Shown here one piece after another: positions 22,502 through 35,383 of a stretch of DNA of 64,000 nt; the first letter of the stretch is position 1, and the number at the start of each line of letters is the position of its first letter. Position numbers and translations under genes: made by a program. The DNA lies in contig JAKUHH010000389.1 of the NCBI GenBank assembly GCA_022701365.1, positions 248,001-312,000 of the forward strand, given 5' to 3'. This DNA comes from Mycocentrospora acerina. Taxonomy: Eukaryota; Ascomycota; Dothideomycetes; Pleosporales. Under the pieces are notes generated by a model. It saw nothing but the letters and a program-made list of their open reading frames with translations, was not told the origin of the DNA and ran no database searches.

Positions 22502-23627
22502 ATGGCTAATCTAGCAGCAACAGACGTGGAAGACGACGACCCTGTCGTGGCCGAGTACGATGTCTACATCACGCCCGAGATGGAGCAGCAGCAGCTCTAT
22601 GTCCTGCAGTACCTGAACCGCCCGCCAGACCACCCCTTCACCAAAAGCACAGCCAGCCAGCCCGCCGAGTTGCGCGTCAAGAAGGACTCGGGCTTCATTG
22701 AAGTCGACGTCCCCATCAACATCCGCCAAAACTACAACCGTCCTGCAGGCGTGCGATGGGGCGAAGCCATGCGCAAGACAAAAGGCTTTGGCCAGAAGGC
22801 ATTTGGAATTGCGTCTGGTTTCGAGCGTACCATGCCACGCACAACGAGGCCTGGCGCGAGCGAGGGGGCAGCACCAGCAGCGCCAATTGCGACCGAGGAC
22901 GACGACAACTTCGAGGAATACGTTACTCGCTTCGAGGACGCAAACGAAAAGGGGCACGTGCTGAACACGCAGACTTTTGGTGGCCAGATTCAGCCTGATG
23001 ACAGAAAGGGACCCAGCTACATGCTTGGAACGTTCCGCGAGAGTAGGCTTTGCGTTGCCCGAGAAACGTGATGAAAGCTAACATGTTGCAGACCAGCTTC
23101 ACCTCACACGACTCAATGGCCTCGTACAGCTTCGTACGCAGTTCCACCATGTCGATGCCACCGCCCATTTGGATGCCGTAGCCCGGCGCCGCGAAAAAGA
23201 GTCACAAGAGGGCGCAAAGCCGGCAGAGCCCAAGGCCTTTCTCCCCACGGTAAAAAAGACTGGAGGCGACACTGCTGCCGAGATGGTTCAAGCGTTCATG
23301 AAATCTGCCAACCAAGAAGCCTGGAACAAGCTGCAATACTCTGACGAAGACGTAAGAAACTTCTCAGCCTTGTGTAGAGAGCTTGCTAACGAACGTGTAC
23401 AGTCAGAGCAGGCATTTGACTCCTATGCTGAACGACTATTCTTGCCCGAAACAGCTTCGGCCCCCAGGCTAAAGTCCAACCTCAACAACGACCAGTTTCT
23501 CGATGCTATCAGTGCCCCGTCAAGCAGCAAAGGAATGAAGAAGAAGGGGGCCGCTAAGCAGCACCATGATGATGTGTTGATCGAGATCTCGGACGAGTCG
23601 GACGAGGAAGACACTCATGCGAGTTAA
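22502..23627 (+). CDS. RPC37: RNA polymerase III subunit RPC37/RPC5
   Basis: RPC37 pairs with RPC53 in a TFIIF-like module of Pol III for termination and reinitiation (family knowledge). Exons 22502-23042, 23092-23351 and 23403-23627 give 341 aa. The family signature is at the N-terminus: DPVVAEYDVYITPEMEQQ, then LYVLQYLNRP, IEVDVPINIRQNYN and later HLTRLNGLVQLRTQFHHVDA, the Sin-like fold. The second intron (23352-23402) is 51 bp, has GTAAGA, GCTAAC and ACAG signals, and contains no stop in frame, so retention would add 17 residues. The C-terminus is acidic and lysine-rich. Confidence 0.87.
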
Positions 23628-24503
23628 AAAGTATTGGAATTAAAGCAGTATTCAGGATTGGGAGACACATGATGAGAAGCAGGCACGAGCCCAAGGGCGG
23701 GACTATTTATACCCATCTACACAGCAAGATACCCCACGTTAGCATTTCGAGTTCAAGTTCGAGATTGCTATCTGAGATGCTTCAGCAACGCTGTCCATTA
23801 AAGTTGATTGTCGACTAACGTACAGGTCTGTGAAACCCTGCGAATAGTCTTATTCTGTTTCAGATGTTTAAATCGTTTGTGGAGAAACTGATTTAAAACG
23901 CGACATTGGCTGTACTAATGAAGTTGAATCATATCAAAATTTTGGTCTGAGGTAATCGACTGTTCGCTACAAGTATTTTATGCTGTTTTAGCCGAAATTT
24001 ATGGGCAACAGCATAACGGACTGTTATCAAGTTGTGGGAGAAATTGCAGTCCAGCGATCCGAGAGAATGATTGATAACTATCATTTCACAATTATCCACA
24101 TTCTCATTTGTGCTCATCCGTGCATCTGATCTCGTCGTGATTGCTCGGGACGTGCGCTCGGCTTCGGCAATACCTATTCTTCCGGGCGCAGGAAAACTTC
24201 ATCGCACATCTCCATCAGCAGCTCTGAACACTCACCTTCATTTACAACTTACAACACCAAATTCTGCGGCTTGCTGTTGGCTCTCTTCAATGATGCAGTC
24301 CAACACTTGCCTGCATGCTTGCAGAGCGGTTAGCGGTTATGCTTCTAAAGCTGCCCATTCGCCCAGCTCCTCGGATCGTGGCCACCTCGGCTGAGGATGC
24401 GTGCGGAGACCGCTGCCAGCCGTCTCCAGTAAAACCTACATAGTAGTTCAACCCTGATCTTCGCTTCTCAGTACGAACGACGCACACAGTCATTCATTTC
24501 AAG
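23628..24503. other. AT-rich spacer
   Basis: An 876 bp tandem spacer. 23800-24120 is AT-rich, with no open frame I can support. 24400-24500 is the promoter and leader of the dehydrogenase gene. Confidence 0.45.
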
Positions 24504-25767
24504 ATGCGGACATTCTCGGCAATTACTTCCCCTCTGACGAGGATATCACCAGCTGTGGTGCGCTGCGGTTCGCGGAGGAGCTTCTCAAGCTCCCAGAACT
24601 TGCAAGCCACATGGGGATTCATAGGTCTCGGGCGAATGGGTTAGTTCCTCTCTGCATGGGTCTGTCGCGTCGTGCTAACACGGTCACTAGGGTATCCTAT
24701 GGCGAGAAATCTCCGGGCAAAGATCCCAGCCGAAGATACACTGTTCGTGCACGACGTAAACACTGCCGCCACGAAGCAGTTCCTTGAGGAGCATCCACAA
24801 GGCGTTCGTGTTGCTGACAATGTTCGAGAAGTTGCGGAAAGAGCCGTAAGTCTAACCATTAATTTTTCTTCCCGTTTGCGTGATGATAGAATTTTCCTAT
24901 CTATGATCTAAGTTGGGGCCACTTGTGGCCCTTTTTCTGATTACACACCATTCATAGCCAATCCTCTGATCCAAACATATGTTCATCTTTTGTCTTTCAA
25001 CTCTTGCATTAGACAATGAGACTGACTCTGAACAGGAAGTTGTCATCACATCTCTACCGGCACCACAGCATGTCAAGGGCGTATATGAGACCATGCTAGA
25101 GCCAGCCACTCTGCTAGAAAATGGTATCAAGGAACGCCTCTTCATTGACTGTTCAACTATTGATCCTAAGACCTCTGGAGCTGTAGCTGAAATCGCTCGT
25201 TCTACCGGTCAAGGAACATTTATTGATGCACCTATGTCAGGTGGTGTTGTTGGCGCTCAGGCTGGCACCCTGACATTCATGATTGGTGCTGCTCCAGATG
25301 TTGTTGATCGAGCGACTGCAGTGCTGTCGTTGATTGGTCGGAGGGTACTGCATCTTGGAGAACAAGGTGCAGGTCTTAAAGGCAAGCTTGCAAACAACTA
25401 TCTCTTGGCGTTGAACAACATTGCTACTGCGGAGGCTATGAACATGGGAGTGCAGTGGGGGTTAGATCCTAAAGCACTTGCAAATATGATCAACATAAGC
25501 ACTGGAAAGTGCTGGCCAAGCGAAGTCAATAACCCGGTACCTGGTGTGATCGAAGGGTCACCAGCGAGTAGAGGGTATGATGGAGGCTTCGGAGTTGCTC
25601 TCGCCAACAAGGATCTGAAGCTTGCGCTCAAAGCCGCTGAGGATGCCAATGTCAAGCTTGCACTGGGAGAGCCGGCGAGAGCGCTCTATGATGCGGTAGA
25701 AAACGCAGAAAACTGCAAAGGCAAAGATTTCTCGGTTGTATACCGATATCTAGGAGGCAAAGAGTAG
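24504..25767 (+). CDS. 3-hydroxyisobutyrate dehydrogenase, mitochondrial
   Basis: NAD-dependent oxidation of 3-hydroxyisobutyrate to methylmalonate semialdehyde in valine breakdown (family knowledge). Exons 24504-24639, 24691-24845 and 25036-25767 give 340 aa. The N-terminus (MRTFSAITSPLTRISPAVVR) resembles a mitochondrial presequence. The dinucleotide site is GFIGLGRMGYPMARNL. The beta-hydroxyacid dehydrogenase substrate signature is DAPMSGGVVGAQAGTLTFMI, and the catalytic-lysine segment is GAGLKGKLANNYLLALNN. Next is the C-terminal helix block with INISTGKCWPSEVNNPVPG and GFGVALANKDLKLAL. The second intron is 190 bp, longer than most here. GLYR-type paralogues are less likely because of NPVPG and STGKCW. 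Confidence 0.9.
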
Positions 25768-26019
25768 TTGAAATGAATCCAGACTCATGACCCCTGCGTT
25801 CTGGCATATTCCGCGGTTCCTGCATTTGTGATGGTTTCTAGTCGCACACTCGCCCCCGCCACACGGCTCAGCCACACGAATGCGTCATAAGACTTGATCA
25901 TCAGAACTCCGCAGCTCAGGCGACTCGGCTACCACATCACAACCCATACCTAGCAGCAACAACGACAGCTTATCATTACTTCTCCCCACCAAGTCGTTGC
26001 CACAGACGACGTTATCAAA

Positions 26020-26615
26020 ATGTGCGGTACTGATTGCTTCCTGATGCTCCTCAGCGTCCTTTTCCCACCTATTGGAGGTACGTCTCCTTGCCGAGCTCTA
26101 GGCAGCACCTCGCGCAGAAACGAACATGCAAGCTGATCAAAGATACAGTGTGGGTCAAACGCGGACTCTGTGGCGCAGATTCTCTCATCAACATCGCGCT
26201 CTGCTGTCTCGGTGTGCTACCTGGCCTTCTCCATGCCTGGTACATCATCCTCAAGTACCCCGAGACCTACGACCCGCACGGATACCAGCAGGTGGCTGAT
26301 GGCGAACGCGGCGACGGACGAACTACATACTATGTCGTCACGCACGAACAACCCGCGCGACGAGGACAGCCAACGCATGGCGCACACGCAAGCTACGGAA
26401 CAGTAGGATCGCAGCCGAGCAGTGGTCAGTTCCCTGGGCAGCAACAAGGCTTTGTGCAGCAGAGCCAGAGCAACGTCAAGGCGAAGCAGGATAGGAAGGG
26501 CGCACAGCCGGCAGAACAGAGCCACAGCGGAGAAGGTAGCTCGAGCCAGCCAGAGGGGCCGCCGCCTGCGTACGCGGATGTAATCAAGGGAGACAACAAG
26601 GTGCAGAAGCCATAG
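26020..26615 (+). CDS. Pmp3/UPF0057-family membrane protein with long C-tail
   Basis: Pmp3/RCI2 proteins are tiny two-span membrane proteins tied to ion homeostasis and membrane potential (family knowledge). Exons 26020-26077 and 26149-26615 give 174 aa. Residues 1-60 hold the family domain: CFLMLLSVLFPPIGVWVKRG, then LINIALCCLGVLPGLLHAWY. Most members end there at about 55 residues; this one carries a further 115-residue Gln/Ser/Gly-rich hydrophilic tail. Near the end is PPPAY, a PY motif that could recruit Rsp5-type WW-domain ubiquitin ligases (inference). Long-tailed members are known in filamentous fungi. Confidence 0.88.
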
Positions 26616-27921
26616 GAGGCTGTGAGATGGTTGTGCAATTCGGTCGCATGGTGATATGAAGACTGATGTTGGGCCAAAGATATGGTAATTGCAGAATTTG
26701 GTGTTGGCGTTTTTGATAGCCTCGCAGGAGAGGTATAATCTTGATTTACATCGACCTATGAGTAAATGTTCATGTGTATATGATTACTATTAGTACATCC
26801 CATCACGTGGCTCGTATAAAGCTGATATGCTGTGGAGCGAACCGCTAAAACATGTACCTGAATGAATCCTGGTAACGCAAACAAAAACGAGAAGGCTAGG
26901 CAAGGGTCGTTAGAGTTAAGCAACTAACCACGTGACACAATCCGGCGTTCACAGTTACCTATACCCTTCCTCGTACCCCAGTCTAGCAGTCTTCACCCAA
27001 TCACCCTCATATCCTCTCCATCCCTGTGTTCATCCATACGCGGTCCCCTATTTACAACCTTGTAAATCAAGGTCTAGAGTCTAGGCTCCTGAAAACAAAG
27101 AATATCCTGGAAATTGCCATGTCGTATCCCATACGGGGAAGTCCTGAGCGCCTTTTGGAATCACATTCTGCTGTGAGCTTTACAACAAGAAGGTGAGGAT
27201 ATGTGAAAGGGATGGCCTTCGAGAAATAGATGACGTTGTAGTGTTAGAGCTCCCACATTGGATAAAGCTACCTTATGCAGGTTGTTTGGTCAAGGAGAAC
27301 TTGCCGAATGGCTCCCCTGACCGCCGAAGGTGTCATAGCGCATTAGCTCAAAATAAGCGTTGTCGCCACGTCATCCAAGGTTTGCCAAACGCCCTCATGG
27401 TATACAAGGCCCAACTCAAGCCTGGCCAAGCGAGCTTAATATGGTGACGCAAGTGCTTCGCATATCTAACTGTGTAGTTGGTACTCGAAGACATCATTGT
27501 TGGCAAAGCTCAACTAGTCGTGTTTATCACTTGCGCTTTTGGGTTTGCCCCGAAACAGGCTTTATTCTCAATCTACATGTGGCTGGTGCGAACACGTAGT
27601 TTGATTTGTTGTCTTTGTGGCTTAAGGACGACGGGGCCCTTTTAGGATTCACAAACTAAGAACAAGTTTGTCCCCTGTCTTCCCTGATATACACCTCGTC
27701 CTCTCGCCTTGCAGAGCCAGAATCATAAGAACAATCCTTCGGACGATTTTATCACGCACTTGTCCGATCTTCCGCCAGCTCCCGACCAACCCAGATCCAC
27801 CTGAAAGGTCATAGGTCATCCCAATTGCCACACTAATGCGTGAGTGGGGTCTTCATTACACGCGTCCCTTCCTTTTACCCGATTTATCGTGCATATCAGA
27901 CTCCATCGACTAACATTGGAG
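26616..27921. other. 1.3-kb spacer without a recognised gene
   Basis: A tandem spacer between the Pmp3-like gene and the CAX exchanger. I see several short frames (for example 27193-27447) that match nothing I know. CACGTG-like sequences lie near 26805 and 26930. The last 250 bp, pyrimidine-rich in part, are probably the exchanger's promoter. Confidence 0.45.
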
Positions 27922-29875
27922 ATGAATTTAGACACTGTACGACGACAAGCGCATCGCCTTGCCTCGCAGGGCGGCGATGCCAACTTCAACCCATTTGCCC
28001 GTGTGCGGTCACAGGAGGCGCGCTCGGATGTAGAAAGCCAGGTGCACCGAACACGATCAACTCGGTCGGAAACACACGTAACGCCAGCAATTGAAGAGCA
28101 GAGACGACGGGATGGGATAAACACAGAGAAAGAATTCGCACCAATGCATCACGACACGGATCCCATGGCCTCCTCGGTAGGGGGTTCAACCGTGCTTGAA
28201 CCTCACCCAGCACATCATCACTCGACACCCCGTCATGAAGACGCTGAGGACTCAAGCGAAAGGACAGTCATCGATTCTGCTGGTCCAAGTAATAATGGTG
28301 TCACGAAGCGCGTCAAATTCAAGAGCATGTTTGCGAAGAAACACGACACCGAGGAAGATTCTCAGCTCGAGCAAGACGACTCTGAGGAGTTGACGATGGA
28401 GGAGAGGAGAAAGAAAGCATTAAAGAAGAAGCTCCCTATTGGCAAACAGATCCGATACGTGTTGTTTGGCGCTTGGATTAATGTCCTACTCATCATGGTT
28501 CCCATTGGTTTCGCGGTGAACTACGCCCATCTCAAACCAGTGGTAGTTTTTATCATCAATTTCGTCGCTATCATTCCTCTCGCGGCTATGCTGAGTAACG
28601 CAACGGAAGAGTTGGCTATAAGAGTTGGTGAGACCATGGGTGGACTTCTCAATGCCTCTTTTGGGTAAGCATGACCTTGGTTCAGTCCATACATGGACGG
28701 AAGTAACTAACAGTTGGCAGAAACGCTGTTGAATTGATTGTGTCTGTGCAAGCTCTGATCAAGAACGAAATCACCATTGTCAAGACTTCGCTTATCGGCA
28801 GTATGCTTTCCAACTTGTTGCTTGTCCTGGGCATGTCGTTCTTCCTCGGAGGCGTCAATCGTCTGGAGCAGTTTTTCAACGTCACAGTTGCACAGACCGC
28901 ATCGTCTATGCTTGCGCTTGTCATTGCTGCGCTTATCATCCCCACTGTCTTCCATAACATGATTGCCGAGGACGATGTGGTGGAAGGTGACGCTTTGAAG
29001 AACCAGGAGTTGGTAATTATTTGCACTTGCCATTTGCTTAGTAGTGTGCTAACAACATCCATAGTCTCGCGGAACTGCCGTCATTCTTCTCTTCGTATAC
29101 GCTTGCTATCTAGGATTCCAGCTCAAGACCCACGCTACTATGTACAACACACCTAGCCAGAAGGTCCCCAAGCGAAAGTCGACCAAAATTGAAGAGGGTG
29201 CCGCATCACGTGGTATTGCTACGATTGGCGCTGGCACTGCAGCGGCTTCTGGCGGCGGCGTGAACGTCAAGAGCCTCCTCCAGAATCCCGATGATGTAGA
29301 GGAGGAAGACGAAGACGATTTCGAAACACCGCAGCTCTCAGTTATCGGTGCCATCATCACTCTCACCATTTCTACTACGCTCGTCGCTTTCTGCTCCGAG
29401 TTCATGGTTTCCAGCATCGACGGTCTCACTGCGACTGGTGGTGTCTCTACAACCTTTGTTGGTTTAATCCTCTTGCCTATTGTTGGAAATGCTGCCGAGC
29501 ACGCTACCGCTGTAACCGTTGCTATCAAAGACAAGATGGACCTGGCCATTGGTGTTGCTGTCGGCTCTAGTATGCAAATCGCACTACTCGTCTTCCCGCT
29601 TATCGTTCTCCTCGGATGGATCTTGGGCAAAGACTGCATGACGCTTTACTTCGACACATTCCAGATCGCAACTTTGTTCGTATCGGTACTGCTAGTCAAC
29701 TACCTCATTCAGGATGGTAAATCTCGTAAGTTCCACTATACAACACCATGTTCAAAATGAATCGACGACCACTAACATGTTCACAGATTGGTTGGAAGGT
29801 GTTTTGCTCATGGCAAGTTACGTCATTATAGCACTTGCAGCATGGTTCTACCCTAACCAGGTGGAGACTTGCTAG
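27922..29875 (+). CDS. CAX-type vacuolar Ca2+/H+ exchanger (Vcx1-like)
   Basis: Moves cytosolic Ca2+ into the vacuole using the proton gradient (family knowledge). Exons 27922-28664, 28721-29012, 29065-29725 and 29787-29875 give 594 aa. A 190-residue hydrophilic N-terminus precedes eleven or so membrane spans. The two CAX repeats are visible: c-1 around TEELAIRVGETMGGLLNASF and GNAVELIVSVQALI, and c-2 around GNAAEHATAVTVAIKDKMDL and VGSSMQIALLVFP. Between them is a long acidic loop (DDVEEEDEDDFETP). The start is the first ATG in the frame; the open frame upstream begins only with GTG. The long N-terminus may be autoinhibitory, as in plant CAX proteins (inference). Confidence 0.9.
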
Positions 29876-30831
29876 AGTGGACGATTTCCTACGTCTTTCC
29901 AGAAGTCATTGCCAAAATGTGTTATTTCTTGCGTCCCTTAGATACCCCTCTCCGTACACAAATTGCACTTTCTTGCAATCAAAATTTTCTAATGTTTATC
30001 ATTCTTTTTCGTGTACTTCTTTGGGAATTACATTTTGGAATACTATATTCTCGCGTACCGGAGGCACTGAGCGCAGCTCAAAACGAGTAGGAACGTACGG
30101 TAGCTAGTTAGGAATGTAGCGTGTTTTTCAATATCGATTCATCAATGTAACTTTGTTCAAAGTCCGATTTTCTTGATGTTCTCTACGTGAAAAAACTATT
30201 GGTTTGCCAAATACAACACAACTCACCGCTATTATCTCGCCTCATCATGTGGAAGCATGAGTTTCCTCGGTATAGTCTACACACTGTTGATGGCAGCGTC
30301 TCTGGTCTCATCGTCGCGGCAGTTCTCTCACTCATCTCTCTCACTCATTGTCCCCTTGGTCCCACGACGTTGGACTCACACGCTCAAACTTACTTCCTTC
30401 ACCTGGTACTTCAGAAGCGGGACCATGGCCTCTCGCTATTGGATATATAAATCTTGATTCACTGTCCCACTCCCTATCTTTCTCCCACCACGCTTCTCAT
30501 TTTTTTAATCCCCCAATATCTTGCTCTGAGTAGGAGCATTCGATTAACTCTCAGCTTCGAAATAGTCGGCCGGGCTGCTGTTAACTCTTGACTTCTACCC
30601 TCGACTTTGGCTCTCGGCTTACGCTTTCGTACTATACGTACACGCATCATTGCAGACGTAGCAAGACACGGAGAGTTGATTCCTTTTAATTTAGACGACT
30701 TTGTCTTACCGTCCTTCCAACTACTGAATCGATATTACATTGACGACGTCTCCTCAGGTAGGTCTTTTGGTTCTTCTTTCAACTTGTCTTTGCTGATCTT
30801 ACTTGTAGTAATCATCGCTTAGCTTAACAAC
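29876..30831. other. spacer upstream of the SNF2/RING gene
   Basis: This 956 bp tandem spacer is pyrimidine-rich between 30220 and 30600. A GTAGGT at 30759 and a TTGTAG at 30803 could bound a 5' UTR intron before the ATG at 30832, which I cannot prove. No coding region is recognised. Confidence 0.4.
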
Positions 30832-33800
30832 ATGGATGACGATACGAATGACGCTAAAGTGCCTTGTCTTGATGCTGATCTCATTGGAGAAGAAGACGCT
30901 CTTTTCGGCAATGGCGGAGAGGAGGATTTCGCTTGTGAACCTAAGAGTGCCTCTGCAGAACTCGATGAGAGTGTGGGCGAGTATGATGAAAAGAAGCAGG
31001 AGGCAGAGGAAGAGACAGTAGTAGAAGAAGAAGGAGGAGGAGAAGAAAAGGAAGAAGAAGAGAGAGACGAGGGAGACGAAGCGGAAAACGAGGAGGAAGA
31101 TGAAAAGATTCACGAGTCAATCGAGCACAGCGATACACCTAAACTGGAGATGCACGATCAATCCGATGCCGAAGATGTAGCGTCTTGTCAGCAAACCGAT
31201 ACTCGCGAAGATGACACTTACATGGAAGAAGCGAGTGACGTACATCATGAGACGGTGGAACGTCCCAGCCAGGAAATCCAGGATGGCGAAGCAAAATACA
31301 CAATACCTGCTGCTCAAAATCTTACTCACGAAAACAGCGATAATACTATGCTCAATACCTCTGATGAGCCTCAGCGTTACACACACGGCGTTTCTTCCGA
31401 CACATGTCCACTCAATGGCCATGCATTTCAATCCCCTCGTATTGACGATGAACTATCCGACAATGACGCATCTACACTGTTCGTTCCTGAACGTGCTTCT
31501 GCTTCTCCAAATCTAGCAACCCGACCTGGCAACTTCATCGATGCACCTCCTCCAAACCATACGACAGGACCTTCTTGTAAATCAAACAAACCGACGTCCA
31601 TATATGATAAGTTCAAGATCATCCAGGACAATTGTCAAAAGAGGAAAGCGGCTGCAGCTAAGAAAAAGTCTTTGGCGCAATTCGACAACCCGAATCCCGA
31701 CAGTGAGACTTATTTAGAGGCTGCTATATCCGGACAGTCGCGTTCTATGGGAGTAAAAGGACCTGAGGTCGATGAAGACGAGAAGGCGCATAGGGATGCT
31801 TCTGCAGAGTTCCAGAAGCAGAAGAAGTACTACGAAGGATTAAAACGAAAGAACGATAACGGTAAACTCATGTTTCGTAATGATATCGAATGGATGAGGA
31901 TCAAGGCTGCCGAAGATGCTAGGCTGAAGAAACGCAAGCGCGACCTTTCTTTTGCTCAGGAAGAAGGAGAACCGGATCTTTTCCCAGAAGCCAATCCTCC
32001 GATAATCGATGAGCAAGCAGAAGAGTCAGAGGATGCTTTCAATTACGATCGATTTGATACCAGATCACGCAAACGTCGACGCCAAAATGTACCGCGAAAA
32101 GAAGCAAAGCAGATGTCAATGCAGGAAGCAGAACTCCAGAGCATGCGCGTAGCTCTTGATGCTCACAACGACAAACCCAAGAAGAAAAAACAAGCTGGCG
32201 ACGATGCATGTGGGGAGGCTCCTCACTTGACTGGAAAAGGCAGAGGTGCAAAGTCAAAGTCCATCAGGGCACCGAGAGCAAAAGCACCCAGAAAAGCAGT
32301 GGCAAAGGGCGGTCGAAAGTCTGTCAAAGATAAGCGTCTGGCCGAACACGCTGTCAAGCAAGTGTCATCATTGTTTAACTCGAATGTCTTTCATCAGCAG
32401 GCAAAAGTAGATGCTAGGGAACAGCCTACCTTTACAACCACTAGAAGGAAGGAGGATGCTCTCAAAGAACTGATTGCGAGTGTTCCCCTTGGTGACATGA
32501 AGGCTGCCAGAGGTGACATGAATAGTCTATTGGCAGCCACCAAGGACTTCAACGGACGTGGCTCTGTGAAGCCACATGGAAGCAACGGGTGGATGGTCAA
32601 GGGAATGAAAACATCCTTGAAGCCCTACCAGGTTCTGGGTACCAGTTTCATGCGGCGACGTGAGAACGACGAACAGGAGCCAAGAGGAGGGTTGATGGCC
32701 GACCAGATGGGGCTAGGCAAAACACTCATGATGCTCGGTAAGTGCAACCCGGCGCGTTCCTTTTTGTATTCACCTTTCACCGTTCACCGTTCTTAGGTAT
32801 TAACTTTTCTCAGCGAATATTGTCAACGGACAGCCTCCCAGGAATGAACCAGGGCCTAGGACCACTCTTCTCATCGCTAGTAACGCTCTTCTCACCCAAT
32901 GGGGAAAGGAAATCAAACAGCATACAAACTGCGCTCTCAAGATTATGAGATACAGTGCTGGCACGCGCATCGATTCAACCATGACCTTTGAGGTCTTGGG
33001 GGCTCATGATATTGTGCTCACGACGTATAACGAAGTGATGAAATCGTACCCCAAGAACGAGCCACCTATTGAATGCATGACCGCGGAACAGAAGATTAAC
33101 TGGTGGAAGAGAGTCTACGAGGAGCATAGGGGGGTCTTGCACCGTATGATGTTCTTCCGCATTGTTTTGGACGAGGCCCAAGCAATAAAGAACCACATGG
33201 GACGTACTTCGATTGCCTGTCGCGCCCTGATGGCAAAACACAAGTGGGCTCTCAGCGGCACACCGATCCTCAACAGTCTCACTGAACTCTACGCCTACTT
33301 CAAGTTCCTCGGCGTCCCGCACACTGGCAGCTTCAAGATTTTCAAGCACAACTATTGCGATACCAAGGATCCCGAGAATACTGAACGCCTGCTTGTCCGA
33401 CTTTCACAGTTTATGATTCGACGCACCCATGCTGATCACATGTTCAACGCTCCGATTTTGAAGCTTCCTCAGGCCACGCAGAGTACATATTGGTGCGAAT
33501 TCAATTCCGTAGAACGGTGTATCTATGATATTGTTCGCGAGCGCTTTGCAAAGAGGATCAATATGTGGGCGAAAAAGGGGCAGCTTGATGCATCATATAG
33601 CAATGCCTTGGTGTAAGTATCGTCTTCTTTTTTTTTATTTACTTCACAAACAAACTGACAATATTCAGTATGCTTCTCAGACTCCGGCAGCTTACTGCAC
33701 ACGTTCTGATGCTTCAGTTCGTCATGCAGGATCTCCTTGAGCGAGAGGATATCGAGCGTATCCGGGAAGTTGTGCGCGACCATACGGCGGATAGTGGCTC

Positions 33801-35383
33801 TAGTCGTGGCCGTACTATCCTCGCAATTCGCAAGCAACTTGATCAGCTCTCGGCTCACGAAAAGAAAAAAGCCGCCGAGGCGGATGCTCAGAAAGCCAAG
33901 CGGAATGCCGCAGAGGCTTCAGGCGAAGACTTCTACGAGGATGACGATATTCCTTCAACCCAGCCAGAGGAAGAAGAAACCCAAGAGGACCTCGAAGCGG
34001 ATGCCGAGATTGACGAGGCGTTACAACAGAGGGGCGATCGTAGCTCATCTGGCAAGGACTTCGGCAAGGATTACAACTTCAAGCCATTCTTGAATAGCAT
34101 GCGATCGGGAGATGCATGGGAGAAGGTAAAAAAGAATGCAAAATGTAACTGGTGCGGTAAACAGCCTCAAAATCCGCATATAACATCCTGTGGCCATCTG
34201 ATTTGTGGAGACAAGTGCATGGAAGACGTCTACTTGGAGGCAGCCGAAGAGAACAAAGAAAGCGTATCTTGTAAATCGTGCGGGAAAACTCTTGCATACA
34301 TTCATAGGTGCGAGGTTGATGAGGACGATGGCCCAGATAACATAGCACAAGGCACCAGAAATGCGGTAGCGAAGAAGAAGGAGCGACAGCGCAAACGTCA
34401 TGATAGAGAAGATATTGCAGCAGACTGGTTGGGATCGTTGGGCGACGATGTGTTGCCGTCGGCCAAGACGATTGCTGTCAAGGCTCAGATTTTGAACTGG
34501 ATCAAGGAAAATCCCAACGTCAAGATTATTGTTTACACGCAGTTTCTGGCCATGTATATACGCACTCCCGCTCAATTGACACTTGCTAACAGTGAAGTAG
34601 GATCCGGATTCTAGCAAAGATATGCCAGAAAGAGGGCTGGAAGGTTGAACAGGTGAGTACCCAACATCCCTATTGGAGAATACAATCCAGTGTTCAGAAT
34701 TGAGCGTCGACGCAAAAAGAGTGCCGTGGAGGCCTCCGCCACATGCGTCTCCTGATGTGTTGAATTGTTGGATTATGTATTCTACTGACAATGCGCTTAG
34801 TATCACGGAAACATGAGCTTTGGTATGCGCGACAATGCCATTGAGACGTTTGCCAAAGATGCCAAAGTTCGTATCATGCTGGCATCGCTACGCTGCGGTG
34901 GTGGTAAGTAATCCTCATATGAACTGCTCTTTTGAGTCGCTAATGGAATCGTAGTGGGTCTCAACCTGACGATGGCGTCGAGGGTCATTGTGATTGATCC
35001 GTGGTGGAATTCTGCTTCAGAGCAACAGGCTTTCTGTCGAGTCTTCCGCATCGGCCAGCAGGACGAGACTTCGATGAGCCGATTGTGTGTCAAGGATACG
35101 GTTGATCAGCGTCTTATTGAGATGCAGGAGAGCAAGCAGGCAGAGATTGATGCAGTGATGGAGGACAACGGCAAGCGGACCAACAAGTGAGTACTTTTAC
35201 ATATTGCCACTTTCGAATCTGAGTTGACAATATCATAGGATAAGCATTCGCGACCTCATGCGTTTGTTCGGAAATCTGGATGAGGACGCAGAAGGCAAGC
35301 CTTTCATCTTGGTCGACAACCCTGATCCTCGTGGGGGCTTTCGGGCTGACCGTGACGATGAGGGGTATGCTGATGAGATGTAG
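30832..35383 (+). CDS. SNF2-family DNA-dependent ATPase with RING finger (Rad5/Uls1/Rad16-like)
   Basis: DNA translocase with a RING E3 domain inserted between the helicase lobes. Exons 30832-32737, 32814-33612, 33669-34553, 34601-34652, 34801-34903, 34955-35186 and 35239-35383 give 1373 aa. The first 600 residues are acidic and Lys-rich, probably disordered. Lobe 1 has motif I DQMGLGKT at 624-631, then LLIASNALLTQW, motif II VLDEAQAIKN and motif III LSGTPILN. The RING is CNWCGKQPQNPHITSCGH, then ICGDKC and CKSCGK. Lobe 2 has ASRVIVIDPWWNSASEQQAF followed by RVFRIGQ. Closest families are Uls1/Ris1, Rad5 and Rad16; I see no HIRAN domain, which argues against Rad5. A SUMO-targeted role is inference. 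Confidence 0.82.
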
